Shown in pieces: positions 34,451-42,528 of a stretch of DNA of 53,343 nt. The DNA comes from an uncultured Acidimicrobiales bacterium (GTDB taxonomy: Bacteria > Actinomycetota > Acidimicrobiia > Acidimicrobiales > SHLQ01), in the NCBI GenBank assembly GCA_938038785.1, contig CALHTB010000074.1, positions 1-53,343 on the forward strand, in the 5' to 3' direction. The translations under genes and the position numbers were made by a program. The number at the start of each line of letters is the position of its first letter. Position 1 is the stretch's first letter. The notes beneath the pieces are model-generated. The model worked only from the letters and a program-made list of their open reading frames with translations. It was not told the origin of the DNA and ran no database searches.

Positions 34451-35347
34451 ATGACCGATTGGTCTTCCCGGCCCCACGCGGCCGCCGCGCTCGAGACGCT
34501 CGGCCAATGGCCCAACCTGGTTGACGCTGTCGAGGAACTCTCCGCCGAGTTCGGCGACGACTACCGCGATGCTGTCGAGCGCTACGTGGGCCGTATTGGC
34601 CCAGCGTCGGAACCCAAGGCCGACGAGTCGGCAATCGAGATCGCGGTCGACGGCTACATAGAGATGACGATCGACACGCTGCGTCTACAGGCCGAGTACT
34701 TCCGCACCGGCGTGTTCTCGTCCGACCCGACTGAATTCGAGGCAGGCCTACACGACGACCCCGAGCTCATGCTCGAGCGCTACCTGCCCGGCCTCTATCT
34801 GGCGCAGGTGTTCTGGCCAAACCATTACCGCAAGCACCGCTGGTTTGCCGACAACTACCTCCCTCTCGTTGCAGCCGACCATCGGGTGCTCGATGTGGGA
34901 ACTGGCCCCGGTTCCTTCGGCACGGCATGTCGTGCCAACACTGACGACGTCGTGTTCAACGACCTCAGTCCGCACTCCGAGACGTTTGTGAACCGGGTGT
35001 ATCCCGATGCCGACCACAACTTCGTCACCGAGTCGTTTCTCGACGCCGACTTTGGTGGGTTATTCGACCACATCATCTTTAGCGAAGTGGTCGAGCATCT
35101 CCCCGACCCTGCAGCTGGCATGGATCGGCTTCACGAACTGCTCGCACCCGGCGGCAAGGCATTCTTCTCGACCGCTACAAACGCCGCGTTCTACGACCAC
35201 ACGATCATCTTTGAGACAGAGGCCGAGATCGACGACCTCCTCGACCGGCATGGTTTTGACGTGCTCGATCGTCAGTCTGTACTGGCCACACCGGGGCCTG
35301 AAGGCCGAGATGTCGTGGACATCAACGCCACCATCACCCGCCGCTAG
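34451..35347 (+). CDS. Class I SAM-dependent methyltransferase
   Basis: A 298-residue protein. The SAM-binding motif I is VLDVGTGPGSFG at 146-157, with NDLSPHS after the second strand, and HIIFSEVVEHLPDP and LAPGGKAFFSTATN as later motifs typical of Methyltransf_11/23 enzymes. An N-terminal helical domain of ~130 residues precedes it. It starts three bases after the microprotein stop and ends the MBOAT operon. It might methylate the glycan or lipid that the acylation system modifies; this is inference from position only. Confidence 0.85.
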   Translation: MTDWSSRPHAAAALETLGQWPNLVDAVEELSAEFGDDYRDAVERYVGRIGPASEPKADESAIEIAVDGYIEMTIDTLRLQAEYFRTGVFSSDPTEFEAGLHDDPELMLERYLPGLYLAQVFWPNHYRKHRWFADNYLPLVAADHRVLDVGTGPGSFGTACRANTDDVVFNDLSPHSETFVNRVYPDADHNFVTESFLDADFGGLFDHIIFSEVVEHLPDPAAGMDRLHELLAPGGKAFFSTATNAAFYDHTIIFETEAEIDDLLDRHGFDVLDRQSVLATPGPEGRDVVDINATITRR

Positions 35348-35439
35348 CGAGGCGACTTCTCCGCAATACGCATCGAACTTCTTACGAAGTTGCGAACAAG
35401 GCCGGAAGTCTCTGGGCCAAACGTGGGTTCACGTCTACC

Positions 35440-36132
35440 GTGAAGCACGTGTCAAAGATTCTTGTGGTGGACGATGAGCCCATGGTGCGTGAAGTGCTGT
35501 CGCAGTACTTGGCCTCCGACGGTTTTGAGGTAGTGGAGGCTGGCGACGGCGATGCGGCCGTAGCGGCAGTCACCGACGAGACCCCCGATCTTGTACTCCT
35601 CGACCTGATGTTGCCGAAGCGAAACGGCCTCGACGTGTTGGGTTTCATTCGCGGAACCTCACAGCTTCCGGTAATTCTGCTGACGGCGCGAGGCGACGAA
35701 GCCGACCGGGTTCGCGGCCTCGAGGCCGGCGCCGACGATTATGTTGTGAAGCCCTTCTCGGCTCGCGAGGTTGTCGCCCGCGTGCGTTCGGTGCTTCGTC
35801 GCACGAACGAGGTAGCTGTCACAAGCGAGATGATGACCGAGTTCGGCAACGTCACGGTTGACCCCGCCCGATGGACCGTGACCAAGAACAAAGAAATGAT
35901 CGAGCTCCCGCGTAAGGAGTTCGAGCTCTTGAACTGCTTCCTGGCCCATCCAGGCGAGGCACTTACCCGTGAAGACCTTCTCCAAAAGGTCTGGAGCAGT
36001 TCGACTGAGTGGCAGGATCCTTCGACGGTGACGGTCCACGTGCGTCGACTTCGCGGCCGACTCGAGGACGACCCGTCGAAGCCGGCGCATTTCATGACTG
36101 TGTTCGGTGTTGGCTACCGTTTTGACCCATGA
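35440..36132 (+). CDS. OmpR/PhoB-family response regulator
   Basis: A 230-residue DNA-binding regulator. The receiver domain (5-120) has acidic DDE at 11-13, the phosphoacceptor D55 in LVLLDLMLP, T in ILLTARGDE, and K in DYVVKPFSARE. The C-terminal winged helix contains LPRKEFELLNCFLAHPGEALTREDLLQKVW and VTVHVRRLRGRLEDDP. It starts at GTG 35440, or possibly GTG 35449 (VSKILVVDDEP). The cognate kinase gene follows after 28 bases. A small inverted repeat (AACTTC-TTAC-GAAGTT, 35376-35391) upstream is a candidate autoregulatory site. Confidence 0.95.
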   Translation: MKHVSKILVVDDEPMVREVLSQYLASDGFEVVEAGDGDAAVAAVTDETPDLVLLDLMLPKRNGLDVLGFIRGTSQLPVILLTARGDEADRVRGLEAGADDYVVKPFSAREVVARVRSVLRRTNEVAVTSEMMTEFGNVTVDPARWTVTKNKEMIELPRKEFELLNCFLAHPGEALTREDLLQKVWSSSTEWQDPSTVTVHVRRLRGRLEDDPSKPAHFMTVFGVGYRFDP

Positions 36133-36160
36133 GCACTTCGTGGACCCCTGGAGCTAGCCA

Positions 36161-37357
36161 ATGAAGCGTTGGCCACAACTTCTGATCGCACTTGCGGTGC
36201 TTGCCACGCTGGCAGGCCTCGCAGCAACGGTGACCACCGAGATCGTGATGGCTCCAAGCCAAAGCGAGCGGAACCAGCTAATCGCGCTCATGGGGTCGAT
36301 CGCGGCGGCCACCCTGATTATCACCATCGTCTTCCGGCTGTTCGCTCCCCGCTCACTCACCCGACGGATGCTCGTAGCCGCAATCTCGGGCCCGGTCGTC
36401 ATCGCGTCAGCGCTCACCGCTGGGTCGCAATCGATGTTCCTTTCCGAACACGACCTGCAGTTCTTGCTGATTCTTTTGGCGTTCGCCACCGTGCTTGGAA
36501 TCGGCGTGATGTTCACTCTCGCTCGGCCTTTGACCGAAGACCTCGCTGCGCTCACTCGTGTGGCCCAACAGGTCGGTAAGGGCAATCTAGAAGCCCGCGC
36601 CGACTTGCAACGCATCGACGAAGTCGGTGAATTGTCCACAGCGATCGACCTCATGGTGGATCAAATCTCCACGTCGCGCGCCGCCCGCGACGAGGCGGAA
36701 CACGAACGGTCGATCACCCTTGCGTCGCTCAGCCACGACGCCCGCACCCCTCTTACCTCCATGCGGTTGGCCACTGAAGCGCTGCTCGACGGCGTCGCAC
36801 CTGACCCCGACCGATACCTCCGCACGATCGAGTCAGACATCAATGCCGTCGAAACGCTCATCAACGATCTCTTCACCATCGGACAACTTGAGGCGAACCG
36901 GCTCGAGATCATTTCAGGGCCGATGGACGCCATGAACACCGTCCACGATGTCGTTGAACTCATGACACCGATAGCCGACAACAAGAACGTTCGGATCACC
37001 GTAAGCGGACCAGTCACACTTCCCGTCACCGCCGATCCGAGCCAGCTCACACGCGTGCTATCGAACGTGGTGAGCAACGCGATCCGTCACTCACCGACCG
37101 ATGAGGTTGTGTGCATCGAGATCGACCCCGACGAGCAACAAGTCTCGGTGTTCGATGGCGGGTCGGGCTTTCCCGAGGACTTCTGTGTCGAGGCCTTCCA
37201 GCCATTCCGTCGCCACGACGAGGCTCGTGAGCGGGCCCAAGGTGGCGCCGGCCTCGGCCTCGCTGTCGCCAAGGGAATCGTCGAAGCGCTCGACGGCAAG
37301 ATCTGGGCCGACCCCGGCCCCGGCGGTGCCGTCCACCTCCAACTCCCCGCCGCCTAA
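36161..37357 (+). CDS. Membrane sensor histidine kinase
   Basis: A 398-residue kinase paired with the preceding regulator. Four hydrophobic helices lie at about 6-29, 40-61, 70-88 and 99-120, with only short outside loops, so there is no large extracytoplasmic sensor domain. A HAMP segment (121-175) is followed by HisKA with His192 in LASLSHDARTPLTS. The ATPase domain has NVVSNAIRHSP (N box), FDGGSGFPEDF (G1) and GGAGLGLAVAKGIVEAL (G2). A sensor of membrane state is likely, but the signal is unknown. Confidence 0.95.
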   Translation: MKRWPQLLIALAVLATLAGLAATVTTEIVMAPSQSERNQLIALMGSIAAATLIITIVFRLFAPRSLTRRMLVAAISGPVVIASALTAGSQSMFLSEHDLQFLLILLAFATVLGIGVMFTLARPLTEDLAALTRVAQQVGKGNLEARADLQRIDEVGELSTAIDLMVDQISTSRAARDEAEHERSITLASLSHDARTPLTSMRLATEALLDGVAPDPDRYLRTIESDINAVETLINDLFTIGQLEANRLEIISGPMDAMNTVHDVVELMTPIADNKNVRITVSGPVTLPVTADPSQLTRVLSNVVSNAIRHSPTDEVVCIEIDPDEQQVSVFDGGSGFPEDFCVEAFQPFRRHDEARERAQGGAGLGLAVAKGIVEALDGKIWADPGPGGAVHLQLPAA

Positions 37358-37370
37358 ACCCCCTCAAGCG

Positions 37371-37423
37371 CGAATCTGTGGAGTCTGATGACCGTATTTC
37401 GAACATCAGACTCCACAGATTCG
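37371..37423. repeat. Long perfect inverted repeat IR1
   Basis: Two 20-base arms (37371-37390 and 37404-37423; the left arm begins CGAATCTGTGG) pair perfectly around a 13-base loop. AAGC/GCTT extends the stem further across a small bulge. It lies 13 bases after the kinase stop and 21 bases before the hydrolase start. There is no U-tract, so it would be a U-less hairpin terminator or a structural element. Confidence 0.8.
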
Positions 37424-37444
37424 TAGCTTCCGTAGGATTGGACG

Positions 37445-38134
37445 GTGACTATCCATGACACCGAGTTCTCCGCTCCCACTGGTGCGAGCCTCGCTAGCGA
37501 GATCTTTGGGCTTCTACAGTTTCCGCGCCTTGCGGTTCAGTCGCCAAAGCTGATCCGTCTTCCTCGTGGTGACGAGACCGTGGTTGTCTTTCCTGGCTAC
37601 AGCACGAATGATCTTGCGATGTTGCCGCTGCGGTCAGCGCTCAAGGCGCTCGGCCATCAACCGTTCGGCTGGGGATTTGGCACCAACCGTGCCGAGGTCG
37701 AGAAAATGCTCGACCCCGTGATTGAAATGGTCGAACGCCGTGTCGAACAAACGGGTCGGCCCGCAACGACGATCGGCTGGAGCAACGGCGGCATATTCGC
37801 CCGAGAGGTCGCCCGCGATCGACCCGATCTGGTCACCCAGATCATCACCATTGGCACCCCGGTATTCGGTGGGCCGAAGTACACACGAGGCGCGGCGCTG
37901 TATCCCCAAGACGAGGTCGACCGGATCGCGAAGGTCGTCGACGACCGAAACGCCATCCCGATCGAGCAACCAATCACGTCGATCTACTCCGAGGCCGACA
38001 ACATCGTGGACTGGAGGGCCTGCATCGACACCTTCAGCCCAAACGTCGAGAACATCGAGGTGTCGTCCACCCACGCAGGCATGATCATCGACCCCGATGT
38101 GTGGACCATCATCGCCAAACGCCTCGCCGACTAA
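37445..38134 (+). CDS. Alpha/beta-hydrolase (lipase/esterase-like)
   Basis: A 229-residue single-domain hydrolase. The nucleophile elbow is GWSNGG with Ser113. The likely acid is in SEADNIVDW and the catalytic His in SSTHAGM near the C-terminus. The oxyanion region is VVFPGYSTND. It resembles PGAP1/lipase-like proteins that act on esters, but the substrate is unknown. It begins at GTG and its TAA stop is part of the left arm of the inverted repeat IR2, while IR1 precedes the start. Confidence 0.85.
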   Translation: MTIHDTEFSAPTGASLASEIFGLLQFPRLAVQSPKLIRLPRGDETVVVFPGYSTNDLAMLPLRSALKALGHQPFGWGFGTNRAEVEKMLDPVIEMVERRVEQTGRPATTIGWSNGGIFAREVARDRPDLVTQIITIGTPVFGGPKYTRGAALYPQDEVDRIAKVVDDRNAIPIEQPITSIYSEADNIVDWRACIDTFSPNVENIEVSSTHAGMIIDPDVWTIIAKRLAD

Positions 38135-38187
38135 AGATTTGTACATGGTTTCCCTACCTATACGGTATGAAACCGTGTACAAATCTT
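38134..38187. repeat. Long inverted repeat IR2
   Basis: Two 19-base arms (38134-38152, beginning AAGATTTGTACA, and 38169-38187) pair with a single T-C difference that becomes a G-U pair in RNA, around a 16-base loop. It begins in the hydrolase stop codon and ends 25 bases before the SDR gene. No U-run follows on the plus strand; on the minus strand the arm ends AAATCTTTAG. Confidence 0.8.
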
Positions 38188-38212
38188 CCGGTGGGTGGGT
38201 TAGCGTCGCGGG

Positions 38213-39028
38213 ATGAAGGACCTTTCGGACAAAGTTGCCGCGGTGACTGGGGCTGCGTCGGGTATCGGCCGGGCGGTTTCGATCGAGCTTGCGAACCGGG
38301 GCTGTCACCTGGCGCTTTGTGATGTTGACGAGGTCGGCCTCGCTCGAACTGCCGACTTGTGCGGGACGGCCGTCGAGGTCACGACGTCGATCGTCGATGT
38401 GGCAGGTCGCGACGACATGTATGAATGGTCCGAGCAGGTCGTTGCTGATCACGGTCGAGTCAACCTGATCATCAACAACGCCGGCGTGAACCTCAGCCAC
38501 GATGCCGAGACCCAGTCGATCGCCGACGTCGAATGGGTTATGGACATCGACTTCTGGGGTGTCGTTCACGGCACGCAAGCGTTCCTCCCCCACCTCAAGG
38601 CATCCGGTGAAGGGCACGTGGTCAACATCTCGAGCGTGTTTGGCCTCGTGAGCATTCCGTCGCAGTCGGCCTACAACGCGGCGAAGTTTGCGGTGCGCGG
38701 CTACACCGACGCGCTCCGTATGGAGCTCGAACTAGAAGGTGCTCCGGTATCGGCCACGACAATCCATCCCGGTGGGATCAAGACCAACATCGTCCGCAAC
38801 GGACGAGCCCAAGACCAGCAGCACACGATCGAACGCTTCGATCAGGTAGCGATGACGACGCCCGAGAAGGCGGCTCGACAAATCGTAAAGGCGATTGAGC
38901 GTGATCGTCGGCGAGCACTCATCGGCCCCGACGCCAAGGTGTTCGATCTCGCGTCACGGCTACCAGCTCGAGTCACTCACGGCATGGTGAAGGCACTGAG
39001 CCGCCGAGCGGCCCCGGACAACAGCTGA
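38213..39028 (+). CDS. Short-chain dehydrogenase/reductase
   Basis: A 271-residue NAD(P)-dependent oxidoreductase. The cofactor motif is TGAASGIG at 12-19, NNAG lies near residue 85, and the catalytic Ser/Tyr/Lys are in NISSVFGLVS and YNAAK. The C-terminal region, with SRLPARVTHGMVKAL, resembles the classical SDRs of actinobacterial lipid metabolism (acetoin-dehydrogenase-like). Substrate unknown. It is convergent with the receiver-protein gene, 18 bases away. Confidence 0.93.
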   Translation: MKDLSDKVAAVTGAASGIGRAVSIELANRGCHLALCDVDEVGLARTADLCGTAVEVTTSIVDVAGRDDMYEWSEQVVADHGRVNLIINNAGVNLSHDAETQSIADVEWVMDIDFWGVVHGTQAFLPHLKASGEGHVVNISSVFGLVSIPSQSAYNAAKFAVRGYTDALRMELELEGAPVSATTIHPGGIKTNIVRNGRAQDQQHTIERFDQVAMTTPEKAARQIVKAIERDRRRALIGPDAKVFDLASRLPARVTHGMVKALSRRAAPDNS

Positions 39029-39046
39029 CATTTTCCACGTGAAGCT

Positions 39047-39412
39047 CTAGCTAGCGATTGGAACACCGAGCATCGCCTGGAGGAGTCGATGCAGTTCATC
39101 AGAACCCACGGGCTTTGTCAGGTAGGCGGCAACACTGTCAACCCGGTCATCGTCCAGCTCGCTTCGCTCGGTCGTTCCTGTCACCAGCACAAACCGGTCG
39201 CTCAGATCTGGGAAGGCTGCCAATAGGTCGAGCCCGTTGGCATCGGGCATCTCGTAATCACAAATGATGAGATCTACATCGTTCGTTTCAAGGTGGCCTG
39301 AGGCCATAGCGACGCCGTCCGCCTCCACCACCTGAAGATCAAGGCGTTCGAGCATGATCCGGAGCACCGTGCGCGAGACGGTGTCGTCGTCGACAAGGAG
39401 CACGTTTCGCAT
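39047..39412 (-). CDS. Stand-alone receiver (CheY-like) response regulator
   Basis: A 121-residue single receiver domain without an output domain. Acidic DDD is at 8-10, phosphoacceptor D52 in LIICDYEMPDANG, Thr in VLVTGTTE, and Lys in YLTKPVG. It is the last gene of the H-NOX operon. It could be the terminal acceptor of the phosphorelay whose Hpt domain is at the start of the operon, or modulate the adjacent partner-switching proteins by binding. Confidence 0.93.
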   Translation of the reverse strand: MRNVLLVDDDTVSRTVLRIMLERLDLQVVEADGVAMASGHLETNDVDLIICDYEMPDANGLDLLAAFPDLSDRFVLVTGTTERSELDDDRVDSVAAYLTKPVGSDELHRLLQAMLGVPIAS

Positions 39413-39422
39413 TGGGGGCTGG

Positions 39423-39761
39423 CTACCAGTCGCTCAGAAGTTCTGCGGACGAATCGGCCATGACAAAGACCTGGTCGAAACGGGTGAGGGCAAAGACGCG
39501 GTTGGCATCCTCGGCCGTCGGGCGCACGAGTCGCAGGTCACCACCATTCGAGCGCGCATCCTTCATTGCCTTCACAAGTGCGGCAAGCCCGGCCGAATCG
39601 ACAAAGTCCACCTCTCGCAAATCGACGATCAGGTCATGGTCGCCATTGGCGTAGTACGAACTCAATAGTTCGCGGATTGGCCCGGCCTCGAGTGCGTCGA
39701 GGCGTCCCGAAAGGGTGACGACGTGAACCGCGCGTTCATGAGTTTCGGTTGAGACCTTCAT
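39423..39761 (-). CDS. STAS-domain anti-sigma-factor antagonist (RsbV-like), second copy
   Basis: A 112-residue STAS protein. The switch segment is VDFVDSAGLAAL with Ser56 immediately after Asp55, at the same position as the phosphorylated Ser56 of B. subtilis RsbV. The frame is open to 39854, but ATG 39761 gives the normal STAS N-terminus. It lies 59 bases after the RsbW-like kinase gene and 10 bases before the receiver gene. Predicted to be phosphorylated by that kinase and dephosphorylated by the SpoIIE-type phosphatase. Confidence 0.92.
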   Translation of the reverse strand: MKVSTETHERAVHVVTLSGRLDALEAGPIRELLSSYYANGDHDLIVDLREVDFVDSAGLAALVKAMKDARSNGGDLRLVRPTAEDANRVFALTRFDQVFVMADSSAELLSDW

Positions 39762-39820
39762 ACCGGTGATATCGACAGGTTGTGATCGGTACCTAAGTCT
39801 CGATTTCGAGAACCAGCTGA

Positions 39821-40213
39821 TTACATAGGGTTCAGGGCGAACGTGGTGCGCCATTCATTTCGATCATCGATTCGCACGTACCGCAGTTCCGTTGCCAGTT
39901 GCTCGAGGATCATCAGGCCATACCCGCCAACCTGGGGCACGTCAGGATCGGGAACGGTCACCTCGGCGGCCTCGAAGGGCACACCCCGGTCGACCAGCTC
40001 AATCGTCAGCACCTTGTTCTCGACATGGCCCAAGAGCACGAAGGCTCCGTCGGGAGATTCGGCGTGATCAACGCTGTTCGTCGCAAGCTCGTGCACGCCG
40101 AGCTCAATCGAACCGAGCAGAGAGCTGTCATGGCCGACGAGAAGGTCAGCAAGCCATGGCCCGATTTCGCGAAGCGCTAGGTAGTTCGCCTCGAGCCGAA
40201 GTTCTGATTTCAT
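39821..40213 (-). CDS. RsbW-like serine kinase / anti-sigma factor (GHKL ATPase)
   Basis: A 130-residue HATPase_c_2 protein. The N box is GVHELATNSVDHA (Glu42, Asn46), the G1 box ELVDRGVPFE, and the G2 box GGYGLMILEQL. Such proteins phosphorylate STAS antagonists and sequester a target, usually a sigma factor. Its start overlaps the phosphatase stop by four bases. No sigma factor gene is present in the window, so the target may be encoded elsewhere or may be non-sigma. Confidence 0.92.
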   Translation of the reverse strand: MKSELRLEANYLALREIGPWLADLLVGHDSSLLGSIELGVHELATNSVDHAESPDGAFVLLGHVENKVLTIELVDRGVPFEAAEVTVPDPDVPQVGGYGLMILEQLATELRYVRIDDRNEWRTTFALNPM

Positions 40214-41349
40214 GCGGCCCTCCTCGAAACGCTCTGATCATGGAAGTCGATGATGACGAGGGTGCGGTCATCGGTCTGCGCAGCACCCACGGCAAACTCA
40301 TCGAGCTCGTCGAAGAGCGTAGACCCGTGATCGTGGGCGCCGTTGGAAAGGTCGGCGACGCGTCGCAGAAGCCGATCGTCACCAAACATGTTGCCGTGCG
40401 CATCGAGCTGCTCGCTGAAGCCGTCGGAGCAGACAACAAGGCGGTCTCGCGGCGAAAGTGCCAGGCGATCTTCAGTCATCGCCGTTGAGCCAAGCGGCAG
40501 GACACCGATTGGAGGGGCGGTTGCAGCGAGCATCGAAGGCACCCCGTTTTGTACTGCGATGACAGGAGAGTGCCCGGCGTTCGCTAGCCGAAGCTCACCG
40601 GTGGTTGTATCGATCGATCCAGCGACGATGGTGACGAACAGTCCCGAACCTGAGAGGTAGTCATACATCCACGAGTCGATCGAACTGAGGGTGGCGAGCG
40701 GATCGGCCCCGTGGCTGTGCATTGCGGCGTTGGCTGACGAAATGATTGTGGTCATCATCATGGCCGCCGGTAGCCCTTTGCCCGATACGTCCCCCACAAC
40801 AAAGTGCAGCGAAGTCGGGGTCTCGACAAAGGTGAAGAGATCTCCCCCCGCTGTCCGCGCCGGATCGGACCGTGCAAACACATCGAGACCGCGAACCTTT
40901 GGACGCCACGATGGGAGGGCAAGCTGAGCTAGCTCTGACGCGGTGTCATGATCTCGCGCCACCACTGCCTGGGCAACCGCATCGGCGTGGAGACGTGAGG
41001 TTTGAACGGCTCCAAGTGCAATGTTCGCGACAGCGCGCAGTAACTTTTGGTCAGCCGTTCCGAACGGCTCGGCGTCTCGGCGTGCCGTGAGCGCGCCGGA
41101 AAGTCCGCTGCTGTTCTTGGCAACGACGGTCATCGCTGATGACGCTTCGGGGGCGAAGGTTTCACCGACTGCAAAGGTGATCTCAGCTGACAGCAGTCGA
41201 GCCGCCCGTTGCAAAATTGGATCGACGCACTCGTCTTCGTCCAACGATTCGGTTGTCAACGTTGCGAGCTCGTACAGCGCCAAGAGTTGGTCTTGCGCGT
41301 CGATCAACGCTTCGGCGAGCGAGTCAGCAGGAGATGGGGCGGCGGACAT
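40210..41349 (-). CDS. SpoIIE/RsbU-type PP2C phosphatase with N-terminal GAF-like domain
   Basis: A 379-residue protein from ATG 41349 (a TTG at 41373 would add eight residues and overlap the STAS gene). Residues about 15-130 look like a GAF domain (LSAEITFAVGETFAPEASSAMTV). The phosphatase domain follows with TAGGDLFTF, VVGDVSGKGLPAAMMM, LANAGHSPVI and VVCSDGFSEQ, which carry the metal-binding Asp residues. It would dephosphorylate the two STAS proteins encoded on either side, activating the partner switch. The GAF region gives it a possible second input. Confidence 0.93.
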   Translation of the reverse strand: MSAAPSPADSLAEALIDAQDQLLALYELATLTTESLDEDECVDPILQRAARLLSAEITFAVGETFAPEASSAMTVVAKNSSGLSGALTARRDAEPFGTADQKLLRAVANIALGAVQTSRLHADAVAQAVVARDHDTASELAQLALPSWRPKVRGLDVFARSDPARTAGGDLFTFVETPTSLHFVVGDVSGKGLPAAMMMTTIISSANAAMHSHGADPLATLSSIDSWMYDYLSGSGLFVTIVAGSIDTTTGELRLANAGHSPVIAVQNGVPSMLAATAPPIGVLPLGSTAMTEDRLALSPRDRLVVCSDGFSEQLDAHGNMFGDDRLLRRVADLSNGAHDHGSTLFDELDEFAVGAAQTDDRTLVIIDFHDQSVSRRAA

Positions 41350-41353
41350 TTTG

Positions 41354-41656
41354 CTAGAGGATTTCGAACGCAAGGTCGAGACGGGTCAGTTCGAGAATCA
41401 CGCGCGCAGGGTCTGATGGCGAGAGAAGGACAAGATCGCCGCCGGCTTCCCGACAGCGTTTCATGGCCGATGTCAGGGTTGCGAGTGCGGACGAGTCGAG
41501 GAAGACCACGCCGGCGAGGTCTACTCCGAGGTCGCTGTGGCCCGCTTTGATCTCTGCGTGAAGGGCATCCTTGACCGCATCAGCCTCGTGGGCATCGAAC
41601 CTGCCCGTGAGCGTGAAGACGACCCGACCGTCGGTGGTGTGTTGGGCGATATCCAT
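41354..41656 (-). CDS. STAS-domain anti-sigma-factor antagonist (RsbV-like), first copy
   Basis: A 100-residue STAS protein. The switch region is VVFLDSSALATL, with Ser55 after Asp54 in the RsbV-Ser56 position; the following Gly of most RsbV proteins is Ala here. It lies 11 bases after the GT2 gene and four bases before the phosphatase start, in the same operon as the second STAS gene. Confidence 0.92.
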   Translation of the reverse strand: MDIAQHTTDGRVVFTLTGRFDAHEADAVKDALHAEIKAGHSDLGVDLAGVVFLDSSALATLTSAMKRCREAGGDLVLLSPSDPARVILELTRLDLAFEIL

Positions 41657-41667
41657 ACGTTCCTCAA

Positions 41668-42528
41668 TCAGGCAGCGAGTTGGGTGGTTGGAGGGTCCGC
41701 CTCATCGGTTGCTTGTACCCGAGAGGTAGGCGTTGTTGGACGGTCGTACTTTCCGTCTCGATCGTTCTTCTTGATGGTCGCAAGGTCGCGGAGGAACCCG
41801 AGCGCAACCTTTGTTGGGTTGACCGTCGAGCCGGGAGCATCGATCCACTCCACCGGCACCTCAACGGTTTTCAGACCGAACTTTTGCGATAGGTAGAGCA
41901 CTTCCAGGTCAAACGAAAAGTCGTCGATCAGTTGACGCTCGAAAAGCAGATCGGCGGACTCACGAGTGAACATCTTGAACCCGCATTGGGTGTCAGCAAC
42001 CGGGATGCGAAACACACCCATGACTACAAATCTCAGTCCTGCACTAAACGCCTTTCGAGCCATCGACTTGTTCGACACTTCGGCACCGTCGGCAGCCCGC
42101 GATCCAACGACGACGTCTGCGCCCAAACGGATCTGATCAGCAAGTCGCTCGAACTGTTCGATCGGGGTGGATTGATCGGCGTCCGCGAAGAGCACGGTTT
42201 CGCCGAGCGATGCGAGCATGCCGCGACGCACAGCGTCGCCTTTGCCCGCGTTGATCTTGGCGGGGACAACGCGAAGGTTCGCCAATCCCAGGTCGTTTAC
42301 GAGCTGAACGGTCGAGTCGTTTGAACCGTCGTCGGAGATGATCAACTCCCAGGGTTCGCCAAGCGTGCACATGTGCGTAGCGATCGCACCGATCGTCGGG
42401 ACAATCCGGATCTCTTCGTTGTACGTCGGGATGACTACTGAGTACGTGGGTGGTTGGTCGATCGGTGTCGACGCCCATACGCGGTACTGCTGGAGGCTGT
42501 CGAGCGACTGGGACGTTTCTTCGGTCAT
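41668..42528 (-). CDS. GT2 glycosyltransferase (dolichyl/polyprenyl-phosphate-sugar synthase-like)
   Basis: A 286-residue GT-A enzyme. It has SVVIPTYNEEIRI, the ISDDGSNDST nucleotide-binding loop, the DxD-type FADADQSTP, and the family-specific VADTQCGFKMF and DDFSFDLEVLYLSQKFGL segments. This resembles ALG5-type enzymes that load a sugar on a lipid phosphate. The C-terminal membrane helices of DPM1/GtrB forms are missing. The start overlaps the flippase stop by four bases. Likely builds a lipid-linked sugar for the surface glycan. Confidence 0.92.
   Translation of the reverse strand: MTEETSQSLDSLQQYRVWASTPIDQPPTYSVVIPTYNEEIRIVPTIGAIATHMCTLGEPWELIISDDGSNDSTVQLVNDLGLANLRVVPAKINAGKGDAVRRGMLASLGETVLFADADQSTPIEQFERLADQIRLGADVVVGSRAADGAEVSNKSMARKAFSAGLRFVVMGVFRIPVADTQCGFKMFTRESADLLFERQLIDDFSFDLEVLYLSQKFGLKTVEVPVEWIDAPGSTVNPTKVALGFLRDLATIKKNDRDGKYDRPTTPTSRVQATDEADPPTTQLAA

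Noticed and set aside
37634..38617. 327-residue minus-strand open frame
   Set aside because: It is antisense to both the alpha/beta-hydrolase and the SDR gene, which have intact catalytic motifs, and it spans the inverted repeat IR2.
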